Under the pieces are notes generated by a model. That model was given only the letters and a program-made list of their open reading frames with translations. It did no database searches and was not told the DNA's origin. 64,000 nt of DNA, taken from the NCBI GenBank assembly GCA_017540565.1, contig JAFYAU010000049.1, forward strand, positions 1 through 64,000, read 5' to 3'. Position numbers and translations under genes: made by a program. This DNA comes from Oscillospiraceae bacterium (GTDB lineage: Bacteria; Bacillota; Clostridia; Oscillospirales; Oscillospiraceae). Each line of letters opens with the position of its first letter. Position 1 is the stretch's first letter. Positions 26,077 to 34,427 of this stretch are shown here, piece after piece.

Positions 26077-27450
26077 ATGCAGCAGAATGACCGCATGACC
26101 ATGATGGCGGAAGCGCCCGTCCATCAGGTGCTGGTCAGGATGAGTCTGCCGATGATGATATCGTTCTTCATCCAGGCCATGTACAATATCGTCGACTCCA
26201 TGTTTGTGGCCCGTATATCGGAACATGCGCTGACGGCGGTTTCCCTTGCGTTTCCCATGCAGATGATCGTCGTCGCCATCTCCGTAGGTATGACGACCGG
26301 CGTATCCGCCGTATGGGCGAGATACATGGGAATGGGACGGCAGGACAAGGCGTCGGCGACCATAAGGACCATGACGGCCCTGTGCAGCATTGTATCTGTG
26401 CTCTTTATTGTGCTTGGGATCTTCGTTACGGGACCTCTGTACCGGTTCCAGACTGACGTTGCGGACATCGCCGAAATGGGTGCGGTATATCTGACCATCA
26501 ACTGGGTGGCTGCCTTCGGAGGGATCTTCGGAAAATACTACGAAAGGCTCCTGGTGTCTTCCGGCAGATCGATCCTATCCATGATCTCCATGGCTTCCGG
26601 CGCGGTCTTCAACCTCATCTTCGACCCGCTGCTCATCTTCGGGATCGGACCGTTTCCGGCCCTCGGGGTCGCCGGCGCGGCGTACGCGACGATAGGAGGT
26701 CAGATACTGGCGGGGATCATCGGTATCATCTTCAACTGGAAGCATAACGAACCCGTGCGGCACGATATGCTGCGTCTCGCTTTCCATGCGGATGCGGCCC
26801 TGGATATCCTTCGGGTCGGAGCCCCCACCATGCTGACCATGGGATTGTCCTCTGTGACAAACTTTACCATCAACCGGATCCTCGGAAGCTACTCCACCAC
26901 GGCGATCGCGGTCCAGGGCATATGGATGAAACTGCAGAATTTCTGCTATATGCCCGCATTCGGCCTGAACAACGGGATGATCCCCATCCTGTCATACAAC
27001 TACGGACACGGCCGGCCGGACAGGGTCCGGAAGACGATGAACCTGGCCATCGGCGCATGCGCCATCCTCATGACCGTCCTTCTCATGGTGTTCGAACTGA
27101 TCCCCGGCTCGATCCTGACGCTGTTCAACGCCGGCGATCAAATGAGGGAGATCGGGACGATGTGCCTCCGTGCCTGCGTGATCTCACTCCCGTTCGGCGC
27201 CGTCTCCATGATGCTGTCCACCAGCATGCAGGCGCTGGATCACAGCCGCTACGCGCTGCTGATCAATCTCCTCCGGCAGTGCGTTCTCATGATCGCGAGT
27301 TTCGCCGTGCTGTCTGCTCTGACGCACAGCGAAAAGTTCCTCTGGTTCGCCGTCCCGACGACGGAAATCATCACTTTCGCGGTCAGCTGCCTGCTGAACC
27401 GCAGGTTCAGAAAAGCGATCATGAAGCCGCGGGAATCCGCTGAAGGATAA
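26077..27450 (+). CDS. MATE family efflux transporter
   Basis: About 457 aa with around twelve membrane segments in two related halves. LVRMSLPMMISFFIQAMYNIVDSMFVARIS at the start of the first half, and GAPTMLTMGLSSVTNFTINRILG with GIWMKLQNFCYMPAFGLNNGMIPILSYNYG in the second, are MATE hallmarks. These carriers export drugs or metabolites using Na+ or H+ gradients; the substrate is unknown. ATG 26053 is also in frame, but the G-rich site at 26062-26067 fits ATG 26077. Confidence 0.93.
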   Translation: MQQNDRMTMMAEAPVHQVLVRMSLPMMISFFIQAMYNIVDSMFVARISEHALTAVSLAFPMQMIVVAISVGMTTGVSAVWARYMGMGRQDKASATIRTMTALCSIVSVLFIVLGIFVTGPLYRFQTDVADIAEMGAVYLTINWVAAFGGIFGKYYERLLVSSGRSILSMISMASGAVFNLIFDPLLIFGIGPFPALGVAGAAYATIGGQILAGIIGIIFNWKHNEPVRHDMLRLAFHADAALDILRVGAPTMLTMGLSSVTNFTINRILGSYSTTAIAVQGIWMKLQNFCYMPAFGLNNGMIPILSYNYGHGRPDRVRKTMNLAIGACAILMTVLLMVFELIPGSILTLFNAGDQMREIGTMCLRACVISLPFGAVSMMLSTSMQALDHSRYALLINLLRQCVLMIASFAVLSALTHSEKFLWFAVPTTEIITFAVSCLLNRRFRKAIMKPRESAEG

Positions 27451-27494
27451 AATAGTTACAAATAGTTGCAAAAACCTCCGATATGTGTTACAAT
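27451..27494 (+). promoter_or_regulatory. CHAP-hydrolase promoter with tandem 10-bp repeat
   Basis: TTGCAA (27466-27471), 17 bp and TACAAT (27489-27494) form a strong promoter. Over and before the -35, AATAGTTACA and AATAGTTGCA (27451-27470) are adjacent direct repeats. On the opposite strand they read TGCAAC then TGTAAC, close to a WalR half-site pair but spaced 10 bp rather than 11. Confidence 0.65.
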
Positions 27495-27504
27495 TTGAAA
27501 ACAG

Positions 27505-27546
27505 AACGGAGAGACCCCGCATTTGATGCAGGTTCTCTGCTCCGTT
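27505..27546 (+). promoter_or_regulatory. Leader hairpin of the CHAP-hydrolase mRNA
   Basis: AACGGAG (27505-27511) pairs with CTCCGTT (27540-27546). Inside, AGACC/GGTTCT and GCAT/ATGC can stack further. The structure ends 14 nt before the ribosome-binding site and could affect stability or translation. Confidence 0.45.
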
Positions 27547-27573
27547 CACAAGACACTACCGGAGGCAACCGAC

Positions 27574-28134
27574 ATGAAGAAAAAGGCCAGGATTCTGGCT
27601 CTGCTGCTGGTGATTCTGATATGCGTCGCCATGGTACCTTTCGCCGCTGCTGCGGAGGAAACGGAGAACGACGATTATCCGGAGGAACTGAAGGGAAACG
27701 CCAAGGATTCGCTCGTCGATCCCTGGCGGTTCTATAACAGAGAATGCACATCATTCGTCGCGTGGCGTCTGAACGACCGCAACGGCGTGGCCTTTGACAA
27801 CGGCTACGGCGGTGTCCTGTGGGGCAACGCGGAGCACTGGGATGACGCCGCCAGATCCCTTGGAGTGACGGTGGACGACCGGCCCGCTGTCGGGGCGGTA
27901 GCCTACTGGGAGGGGGGCGGCGCAGGCCATGTGGCCTGGGTCTCTTCCGTGGAAGACGGGCACGTGTGGGTCGAGGAATACAACTGGAACTCGGACGGAG
28001 CCTTTCATCTGCGGTGCGTGGACGAGCATCTTCCGGACGGCTATATCCACATTCAGGATCTTTCGGCGGGACTGTCGGAAGAAGCGGTCCTGTTTGCAGC
28101 CGCGTCCGCCCGCTACCATGTCATGAGTCAGTAA
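27574..28134 (+). CDS. Secreted CHAP-domain peptidoglycan hydrolase
   Basis: 186 aa. A signal peptide (KKK, then a hydrophobic core, cleavage likely after the AAAA at 24-27) precedes a single CHAP domain. The nucleophile is C58 in RECTSFVAWRL, H119 is in GHVAWV, and the third polar position lies in EEYNWNSDG near 135-140. CHAP enzymes act as amidases or endopeptidases on peptidoglycan. There is no cell-wall anchor or binding domain. GGAGG at 27561-27565 fits ATG 27574; the frame is open from 27523. It has its own promoter, leader hairpin and terminator. Confidence 0.9.
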   Translation: MKKKARILALLLVILICVAMVPFAAAAEETENDDYPEELKGNAKDSLVDPWRFYNRECTSFVAWRLNDRNGVAFDNGYGGVLWGNAEHWDDAARSLGVTVDDRPAVGAVAYWEGGGAGHVAWVSSVEDGHVWVEEYNWNSDGAFHLRCVDEHLPDGYIHIQDLSAGLSEEAVLFAAASARYHVMSQ

Positions 28135-28151
28135 TTCAAAATGCTTTCTCG

Positions 28152-28180
28152 GCCCCCTCCGCGCAGCAGGAGGGGGCTTT
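28152..28180 (+). terminator. Terminator after the CHAP gene
   Basis: A 9-bp GC-rich stem (28152-28160 with 28169-28177) with an 8-nt loop, then TTT and a pyrimidine-rich stretch. Confidence 0.75.
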
Positions 28181-28269
28181 CGTCTTTTCCGGAGCGAAGG
28201 AGGATAGCCGCGGATCCGCCGGGAACAGGAAAACTGCGGAAAACCGTGCAGGTACATTGTTTGCTGGTG

Positions 28270-28298
28270 TTGCAATCGGCCGCATGATTCGGTATAAT
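28270..28298 (+). promoter_or_regulatory. cdaA promoter
   Basis: TTGCAA (28270-28275), a 17-bp spacer and a perfect TATAAT (28293-28298), 40 bp before the cdaA start. Confidence 0.75.
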
Positions 28299-28338
28299 AA
28301 AATGAATTTATATGTACATGGACGGGGAGGTGATCGTC

Positions 28339-29190
28339 TTGTCGGTTCTTGGTTCGATCAATGAATTCCTGCGGGTGGCGGGCAACCTGATCTCCGCTAT
28401 GACCATAGCGGATTTCATAGATATCGCCATCGTTGCTTTCATTATCTACAAAGTGTTTTCCTTTGCGCGCAGGACCAGTGCCGGCGCTCTGATCTGGGGC
28501 ATCGTTCTGGTGCTGGCCGTGCTGTGGATCTCGCAGCTTGCGCAGCTGACGGTCATCAACTATCTGCTCGGCCGCGCCGTGGAACTGGGAGTCATCGCCA
28601 TCATCGTCCTGTTCCAGCCGGAGATACGCGGATTCCTCACCAGCGCCGGAAGCTCCGTCAGCGGCGTTTTCGCGCGAAGCTACAAGCAGGCCACGGAGGT
28701 AGCCGTCTCGGCTACGGTAGAAGCTTGCAAGGACATGAGCAGGACGAAAACGGGAGCGCTCATTGTTTTCGAGCGCAACGTGCATCTGGAGGAATACATC
28801 AAATCCGGAACGAAACTGGACTCCGCCGCGTCAGCGGAACTGCTCCTGCAGATATTCTATCCGAATACTCCTCTGCATGACGGCGCCGTCATCATCTCCG
28901 ACGGCAGGGTAGTCGCCGCGGGCTGCATGCTTCCCATGTCCTCCAACAACAATCTGAGCAGGGAGATCGGAATGCGGCACAGGGCGGGGATCGGCCTGTC
29001 CGAGCGGTCGGACGCCGTGGTAGCCATCGTATCCGAAGAGACCGGCGGCATCTCCGTCGCCGTGAGTGGTATGCTGAAGAGGAACCTGGATCCGGAGACC
29101 TTCGAAATGCTTCTGAAGAAGGAACTGGTTCCCGAGAAGGACGGGTTTATGGCACGCATCCGGAACGTGCTGAGGAGGAACAATGCATAA
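28339..29190 (+). CDS. cdaA: Diadenylate cyclase CdaA
   Basis: About 283 aa. Three hydrophobic segments in the first 90 residues anchor it in the membrane, and a DAC domain makes c-di-AMP from two ATP. The catalytic DGA lies in TPLHDGAVI and the RHR motif in GMRHRAGIGLSE. ATG 28312 has no ribosome-binding site, while GGGGAGGTG (28324-28332) is placed for TTG 28339, so the TTG start is preferred. It overlaps cdaR by 8 bp. c-di-AMP controls potassium and osmolyte balance and wall homeostasis. The glmM gene that usually follows cdaR is absent. Confidence 0.95.
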   Translation: MSVLGSINEFLRVAGNLISAMTIADFIDIAIVAFIIYKVFSFARRTSAGALIWGIVLVLAVLWISQLAQLTVINYLLGRAVELGVIAIIVLFQPEIRGFLTSAGSSVSGVFARSYKQATEVAVSATVEACKDMSRTKTGALIVFERNVHLEEYIKSGTKLDSAASAELLLQIFYPNTPLHDGAVIISDGRVVAAGCMLPMSSNNNLSREIGMRHRAGIGLSERSDAVVAIVSEETGGISVAVSGMLKRNLDPETFEMLLKKELVPEKDGFMARIRNVLRRNNA

Positions 29191-30436
29191 GGAAAAAACG
29201 AACGTTGCCTTCGGCACGCGTCTTCTGTTCATCATCGTCTCCCTTCTCATCTCGTGTTTTCTATGGTTCACGATCTCCGTCAATGAGAAGCAGGAGCGGA
29301 CGGTGGACGTATCCGGGATAGAAATCCAGTATACGGGCGAAGACGTCCTGGAAGAAAACGATCTGGTTGTCACGAACAGGAATGTCGATCAGCTGAATCT
29401 CAAGCTTTCCGGCAAGCAGCTTACCGTCGCGAGACTGAACAAGGACGACATCACCGTCACCGTGGACATGTCGAAGATCCGGACCGCCGGCACGCATTTT
29501 CTGGAATACTCCATCGATTACGGCAGCGGTACGAAAGCGTCTGACGTGAAAGTGGTCAACGCCTCGGTGAACTACGCCACGGTCACCGTAAAGAAGATGG
29601 TCAAGACCGAGATCCCCGTGCGCGGGATGTTTGACGGACAGATAGCCGACGGCTATATGGGCGGAAGCATCGAATTCACACCGGGTACCATCGAGATCTC
29701 CGGTCCTGAAGACGAGATCGCAGGGATCTCCTACGCCTGGGTGACGCTGGGCGGGGAGGACATTACGCAGACGCTCTCTTCCGAACAGCCTTTCGTGCTG
29801 ATGGACGCCTCCAACAGCGAGGTGGCTTCGGACAACATCAAGACGTCCGTAAACCAGATCACGGTGGTCCAGGAGGTCCTGATGCTCAAGGAGGTCCCGC
29901 TGATGGTCAATCTGATCAACGGCGCCGGAGCGGATGAGACGAACACGATCGTGGATATAACGCCGGCCTCCCTGACGCTTTCCGGCGATCCGTCCATCAT
30001 CGAATCGCTCAACAAGATCGTCCTCGGAACGGTCGACCTTACGGCCTTCCAGACGACGTATTCGGAGACAAAACCCATCGTCCTTCCGGACAACGTCAGC
30101 AACAAGACGGGCATTGGGACCGCAGAGGTCAACGTGCGCATCGTCGGACTCGACGTGACCAAACTGTCGGTCTCCAACATAGAGGTCATAAACCAGCCGG
30201 CGGGTTTCGATATCGAGCTGATCACCCAGACGGTGGATATCACGCTGCGCGGGCCTGCCGAGGAGATCTCCGAGGTACAGGCGGAGAACGTGCGCATCGT
30301 GGCGGACCTGTCGTCCGTCAAATCCACGGGAGTCTTCGATGTGGACGCCAACATATTCATCGACGGATATCAGCATATCGGTGAGATCGGCAGTTACAAG
30401 ATCAACGTGCGCAGCGGGACTGCAGAGTCAGGCTGA
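29183..30436 (+). CDS. cdaR: YbbR-domain protein, CdaA regulator CdaR
   Basis: 417 aa: a short cytoplasmic N-terminus, one membrane segment (about 10-32, LLFIIVSLLISCFLWFTI), then an extracytoplasmic region of repeated YbbR domains (about 45-410). Repeating units have the pattern VPV-type strand, SPEPETIEIsGP-like turn (for example FTPGTIEISGPEDEI and ITPASLTLSGDPSII). CdaR modulates CdaA activity from outside the membrane. GAGGAGGAA precedes the ATG. It overlaps cdaA and shares one base with the next gene. Confidence 0.9.
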   Translation: MHKEKTNVAFGTRLLFIIVSLLISCFLWFTISVNEKQERTVDVSGIEIQYTGEDVLEENDLVVTNRNVDQLNLKLSGKQLTVARLNKDDITVTVDMSKIRTAGTHFLEYSIDYGSGTKASDVKVVNASVNYATVTVKKMVKTEIPVRGMFDGQIADGYMGGSIEFTPGTIEISGPEDEIAGISYAWVTLGGEDITQTLSSEQPFVLMDASNSEVASDNIKTSVNQITVVQEVLMLKEVPLMVNLINGAGADETNTIVDITPASLTLSGDPSIIESLNKIVLGTVDLTAFQTTYSETKPIVLPDNVSNKTGIGTAEVNVRIVGLDVTKLSVSNIEVINQPAGFDIELITQTVDITLRGPAEEISEVQAENVRIVADLSSVKSTGVFDVDANIFIDGYQHIGEIGSYKINVRSGTAESG

Positions 30437-31326
30437 TGTTCGGTTATATCAGGCCGGTCTTTCCCCGGATGGATGAGAAGGAACAGGAGGATTTCCGCGC
30501 CTGCTACTGCGGACTGTGCCGCTGCATGGGGCGCCGTTTCGGACAGATCTCCCGACTGCTTCTGAACTACGACTTCGTATTCCTGGCCATGCTGCTGTGG
30601 CGGGGACAGGAACCGCCCGTACGGGAAGAGAAGAGGTGTCCGTACGTGTGCTTCCGGAGGAAATGCTCCTGCCGGAGCAACGGCGACATGGAGCGTGCCG
30701 CCGCGCTGAGCGTGATCCTGTCCTGGTGGAAATTCAGGGACTCCGTGAGGGATGAGAAGGGACTGAAGAAAGCGGCAGGCGCTGTCGCCATGACGGTCAT
30801 GGGCGGGGCATACCGCCGCGCTGCCGGAGCATATCCTGAATTCGACAGAGCTGTGGAACGCGGCATCACCGAGCTCAATGCCCTGGAAGACCGGAAATGC
30901 GGGTCGATCGACGAGACGGCCGACTGCTTTGCCCGGATCCTGTGTTCCGCCGCAGACGGAGAAGCCGGAAACCGGCGCCGCATTCTGGAACAGCTGCTGT
31001 ATCACGTGGGACGGTGGATCTATCTGGCCGACGCAAGGGACGATCTCGAAAAGGACGAATCCGGCGGGGCGTACAATCCTCTCCTCATCCGGTTCACGCC
31101 GGAGGAGAGAGCGGACGGGACCATGGACGAGAGGCTGCGGGCGACCATGCTCCATTCGAGGAATCTGGCCGGAGCGGCCTATGAGCTGATGGAGGAGAAT
31201 GCCTGGAGCGGCTCCATACGAAACATCCTGTATTTTGGGCTGCCTTCGGTGGCCAGAGCGATATTTTCCGGCGAGTGGAAAAGCAGAAACAAGAAAAACA
31301 GAGGAAAGACGGTACAGAGCCTATGA
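30436..31326 (+). CDS. DUF5685 family protein
   Basis: 296 aa, matching by recall the DUF5685 family of Clostridia: MFGYIRP start, then [17 protein letters not shown] with three closely spaced cysteines. A second Cys cluster ([12 protein letters not shown], about 68-79) follows. The middle and C-terminal parts are helical ([24 protein letters not shown], which recalls an all-helical synthase-like fold). No function is established. The two Cys clusters suggest metal binding. It overlaps cdaR by 1 bp and the J-domain gene by 4 bp. Confidence 0.75.
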   Translation: MFGYIRPVFPRMDEKEQEDFRACYCGLCRCMGRRFGQISRLLLNYDFVFLAMLLWRGQEPPVREEKRCPYVCFRRKCSCRSNGDMERAAALSVILSWWKFRDSVRDEKGLKKAAGAVAMTVMGGAYRRAAGAYPEFDRAVERGITELNALEDRKCGSIDETADCFARILCSAADGEAGNRRRILEQLLYHVGRWIYLADARDDLEKDESGGAYNPLLIRFTPEERADGTMDERLRATMLHSRNLAGAAYELMEENAWSGSIRNILYFGLPSVARAIFSGEWKSRNKKNRGKTVQSL

Positions 31327-31910
31327 ACGATCCTTATCAGGTTTTGGGCATTTCCAGAAATGCCACGGACGAAGAGATCAAGAGAGCCTACAGGGACCTG
31401 GCGAGAAAATATCATCCGGACAACTATCAGGACAATCCCTTGGCGGATCTTGCCCAGGAGAAGATGAAGGAGATCAACGAAGCCTACGATTTCCTCATGA
31501 AAAAGAACGGGCAGGCTTCGGGAAACTACGGGTATCAGTCCGGAGGCGGAACGGCCTATCAGAGCGCGTCCTCGGAGTTCGCGAGCGTCAGGAACGCGAT
31601 CAACGCCAACAATCTGCAGCTGGCGGAACAGCTCCTTTCCGGTGCTTCCGTGAGGAACGCCGAATGGAACTTCCTTATGGCCGTGGTGGCATCCCGCAAG
31701 GGATGGATGGACGAGGCTTACCGCTATGCGCAGAACGCCGTAAATATGGAGCCGGGCAACATGGAGTACAACAGCTTCTATAACCAGCTCATGCAGAGCG
31801 GCCAGCAGTACAATCCCGTGGCGTATCAGAACCAGAGAAGCGACTGCGACGGCTGCGACCTCTGCTCTGCACTGTGCATCGCCAACATGTGCTGCAACGG
31901 GTGCCGATGA
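31323..31910 (+). CDS. J-domain (DnaJ-like) protein with Cys-rich tail
   Basis: 195 aa. The J domain occupies residues 1-65 ([28 protein letters not shown] within KYHPDNY), so it should stimulate an Hsp70 ATPase. The middle (about 80-170) looks like a short TPR-like helical repeat. The C-terminus has eight cysteines in about 22 residues ([11 protein letters not shown], then CCNGC), unlike the zinc finger of DnaJ. ATG 31323 overlaps the DUF5685 stop; the frame is open from 31275. The Cys tail matches the Cys-rich character of its neighbour. Confidence 0.85.
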   Translation: MNDPYQVLGISRNATDEEIKRAYRDLARKYHPDNYQDNPLADLAQEKMKEINEAYDFLMKKNGQASGNYGYQSGGGTAYQSASSEFASVRNAINANNLQLAEQLLSGASVRNAEWNFLMAVVASRKGWMDEAYRYAQNAVNMEPGNMEYNSFYNQLMQSGQQYNPVAYQNQRSDCDGCDLCSALCIANMCCNGCR

Positions 31911-32434
31911 ACAGACGCCGGTCTGCACGCGGCATTGCGCTCGGAGGAATCATGACGGGCGCAGCTCTGGCCTTTCTTTACCTCGGATCCGTCCTGACTG
32001 CGTGGGCCATGGCCCTCGCGGCGGTCGCGGGACTGTTTCCGGCAGCAGTGTTCCTGTCGGAGGGCACTGTCACCGGCCTTGTGAGTTATGCCGCAGCGGC
32101 GGCCCTCGGGCTCCTGCTTCTGCCGGAAAAGGGCTGTGCCTTCCTGTTTGCCGTTTTCTTCGGCTATTACGCCGTGATCAAGCTTGCCGCGGAAAAACGG
32201 ATGGGCAGGGTGCGTGCCTGGGCGGTCAAACTGGCCGTTTTCAACGCGGCGCTGACCGCGACGGTGCTTCTGCTCCCGGCCCTCGTTTCGGTCTCGGTCA
32301 TCCGGTCTCTTTCCGGATTCCTTTTCTATGCGGCCGTATATGTTCTGTTCAACGCGGTGTTCATCGTGTTCGATCTGGGATATTCCAGACTGATTTCGTT
32401 CGCCCGGGACCGTGTCCTGTCCCGGATTAAGTAA
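31907..32434 (+). CDS. Conserved polytopic membrane protein of unknown function
   Basis: 175 aa with about five hydrophobic segments (approximately 12-35, 40-60, 63-90, 110-130, 135-160) and a positively charged N-terminus (MNRRRSARG). The pattern [21 protein letters not shown] recurs, by recall, in Clostridia membrane proteins with no assigned role. ATG 31907 overlaps the J-protein stop (ATGA), so DUF5685, J-protein and this gene form a coupled trio behind cdaA-cdaR. Confidence 0.75.
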   Translation: MNRRRSARGIALGGIMTGAALAFLYLGSVLTAWAMALAAVAGLFPAAVFLSEGTVTGLVSYAAAAALGLLLLPEKGCAFLFAVFFGYYAVIKLAAEKRMGRVRAWAVKLAVFNAALTATVLLLPALVSVSVIRSLSGFLFYAAVYVLFNAVFIVFDLGYSRLISFARDRVLSRIK

Positions 32435-32445
32435 GAGGTGTTTCA

Positions 32446-33324
32446 ATGATCAGAAGTATGACGGGCTATGGCAGCGCCGCGGGAGAGAGCGGCGGCCTCG
32501 GCCTTACGATCGAAGTGCGGAGCGTGAATAACCGTTATCTCGACGTCAATATCCGCATTCCCAGAGTGTACACGTCCATGGAGGACGCGCTGAAAGAGGT
32601 CATCGGGAAACACGTTTCCCGCGGCAAACTCGATGTTTACGTTACGATTGACTCCTCCGGCGCCGATGATCTCACCGTAGAGGTGAACCGGCCTGTGACG
32701 GATGCCTACGTGGAAGCGATGCGCTCGCTTTCTGAGACATACGGGATTCCGCTGGCACTGACGGCCATGGATCTCGCCAGATTCCAGGACGTCCTTTCCG
32801 TCAGGAAAAAGGAGACGGACACAGACAGCCTGTCGGCGGAACTGTGCCGGATCATGGACGAGGCCATGAAGAATTACGACGTTATGCGGCTGACGGAAGG
32901 CGCGAAGCTGCGCGACGACATCTCTCTGAGACTGACCGAGATCGGCCGCCTGACGGATCTCGCTGAGGCGAGAAGCCCCGAGACGGTAAAGGCCTACAGG
33001 GAGAAACTGCTTGCCCGGATGAGGGAGGTTCTGGAGAGCACGGATATCGAGGAGAGCAGGATCCTCACGGAGGCGGCGATCTTCGCGGACCGTGTTGCAG
33101 TGAACGAGGAGATCGTGCGCCTCAGGAGCCATATCGACCAGCTGCGCACCATGCTGGACGGTGACGGACCCGTCGGAAGAAAGATGGATTTCCTCGTTCA
33201 GGAGATGAACAGGGAAGCCAATACGCTGGGATCGAAAGGAAACGACGGAGAGATCGCCCGGATCGTGATCGATATCAAAGCCGAGATCGAAAAGATCAGG
33301 GAACAGATCCAGAACATAGAGTGA
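32446..33324 (+). CDS. yicC: YicC family endoribonuclease
   Basis: 292 aa. The N-terminus [10 protein letters not shown] and [18 protein letters not shown] are diagnostic of the YicC/YloC family, and the C-terminal block ([21 protein letters not shown]) is equally conserved. YicC of E. coli is an endoribonuclease; Bacillus yloC heads the same cluster. AAGAGGTG precedes the ATG. It is followed by remA-gmk-rpoZ, as in Bacillus. Confidence 0.93.
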   Translation: MIRSMTGYGSAAGESGGLGLTIEVRSVNNRYLDVNIRIPRVYTSMEDALKEVIGKHVSRGKLDVYVTIDSSGADDLTVEVNRPVTDAYVEAMRSLSETYGIPLALTAMDLARFQDVLSVRKKETDTDSLSAELCRIMDEAMKNYDVMRLTEGAKLRDDISLRLTEIGRLTDLAEARSPETVKAYREKLLARMREVLESTDIEESRILTEAAIFADRVAVNEEIVRLRSHIDQLRTMLDGDGPVGRKMDFLVQEMNREANTLGSKGNDGEIARIVIDIKAEIEKIREQIQNIE

Positions 33325-33337
33325 CGGAGGACGGAAT

Positions 33338-33613
33338 ATGACGCTGATCAATATCGGCTTCGGGAATCTGGTTACGGCCGAGAGGATCGTTTCCGTTGTC
33401 AGCCCGGAGTCAGCGCCCATCAGGCGCATCATCACGGACGCCCGCGAGGGGGGAAGGCTGATCGACGCTACTTTCGGAAGAAGGACAAGGGCCGTCCTGG
33501 TCACGGACTGCGGCTTTGTTGTACTGTCTGCGCTGCAGCCGGAAACGGTCGCCGGGCGCATGACCGGAAAAGCTGCGGGAACGGAAGGGGAGAAAAGCAG
33601 CAATGAGACCTGA
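33338..33613 (+). CDS. remA: RemA family DNA-binding regulator (DUF370)
   Basis: 91 aa. The first 75 residues are the DUF370 core ([34 protein letters not shown], then [27 protein letters not shown]). In B. subtilis RemA activates matrix and osmoprotection genes as a ring-shaped DNA-binding protein. It overlaps gmk by 11 bp. A short Gly/Lys/Glu-rich tail is extra. Confidence 0.9.
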   Translation: MTLINIGFGNLVTAERIVSVVSPESAPIRRIITDAREGGRLIDATFGRRTRAVLVTDCGFVVLSALQPETVAGRMTGKAAGTEGEKSSNET

Positions 33614-34175
33614 AAAACTGATCATTTTCTCCGCACCGTCCGGGACCGGAAAAGGAACGGTGATCCGCAGGATCATGGAACTGACCGACCATGTGAAGGT
33701 GTCCGTCTCCGCCACAACCAGAAGTCCCCGGGAAGGGGAACAGGACGGCGTGGATTATCATTTCATCTCGCGAGAGATGTTTGAAGAGATGATAGAGCGC
33801 GGAGAGTTTCTGGAGTATGCCGAGTATTCGGGCAATTATTACGGAACGCCGCTGGGTCCGCTGGAGGAACAGACCGATGCGGGCAACTTCGTCATCCTCG
33901 AGATAGAGGTGCAGGGCTTCCTCCAGGTCAAGGAAAAGATACCGGAGGCGCTGGCGGTCTTCCTGAAACCGCCCTCCCTTAAGGAACTGGAGCGGAGGCT
34001 CCGCGGCCGGGGAACGGACAGCGAAGAATCCATCCGCAGGCGCCTGAAGACCGCGAGAAAGGAACTTCCCATGGCCGAGCGGTACGACTGTGTCGTGGTA
34101 AACGACGAAGTCGACCGGGCGGCCGGAGAGATCATAGAAATCATCAGAACGAAAAGAGGAGTGAATGAGATATGA
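33603..34175 (+). CDS. gmk: Guanylate kinase
   Basis: 190 aa. The P-loop is [10 protein letters not shown] (residues 10-19), followed by the GMP-binding region [41 protein letters not shown] and the lid [17 protein letters not shown]. It phosphorylates GMP to GDP. It overlaps remA upstream and rpoZ downstream, so translation of the cluster is coupled. Confidence 0.97.
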   Translation: MRPEKLIIFSAPSGTGKGTVIRRIMELTDHVKVSVSATTRSPREGEQDGVDYHFISREMFEEMIERGEFLEYAEYSGNYYGTPLGPLEEQTDAGNFVILEIEVQGFLQVKEKIPEALAVFLKPPSLKELERRLRGRGTDSEESIRRRLKTARKELPMAERYDCVVVNDEVDRAAGEIIEIIRTKRGVNEI

Positions 34176-34366
34176 TGCTGTATCCGTCCCTGTCCAAGCT
34201 GCTGGAGAAGGTCCCCAGCAGATACATGCTTGTCAACGTGCTGGCCTACCGCGCCAGAGAGATCTCCGCCGCGGCGGAGGAGGCCGGAGAACCGCTGCCT
34301 GAAAAGGCGGTATCCATCGCCATCGACGAACTGGCGTCCGGCAAGTTGAAGACCCACTCTGTATAA
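34172..34366 (+). CDS. rpoZ: RNA polymerase omega subunit
   Basis: 64 aa, short but in the Firmicutes range. The omega core is visible: YPSLSKLLEKVPSRYMLVNVLAYRAREIS, then EKAVSIAIDELASGKL. It helps assemble RNA polymerase. ATG 34172 overlaps the gmk stop; a second ATG is the next codon. The coaBC gene that usually follows is missing here. Confidence 0.92.
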   Translation: MMLYPSLSKLLEKVPSRYMLVNVLAYRAREISAAAEEAGEPLPEKAVSIAIDELASGKLKTHSV

Positions 34367-34375
34367 CGGAAAAGG

Positions 34376-34402
34376 GCAGGAAGCGAAGCATTCGCTTCCT
34401 GC
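34376..34402 (+). terminator. Hairpin between rpoZ and priA
   Basis: A perfect 12-bp stem (34376-34387 with 34391-34402) with a 3-nt loop and no T run. It may be a processing site or partial terminator where coaBC sits in related genomes. Confidence 0.5.
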
Positions 34403-34427
34403 TCTCCGATGTGGAGGTGAGTACCGG

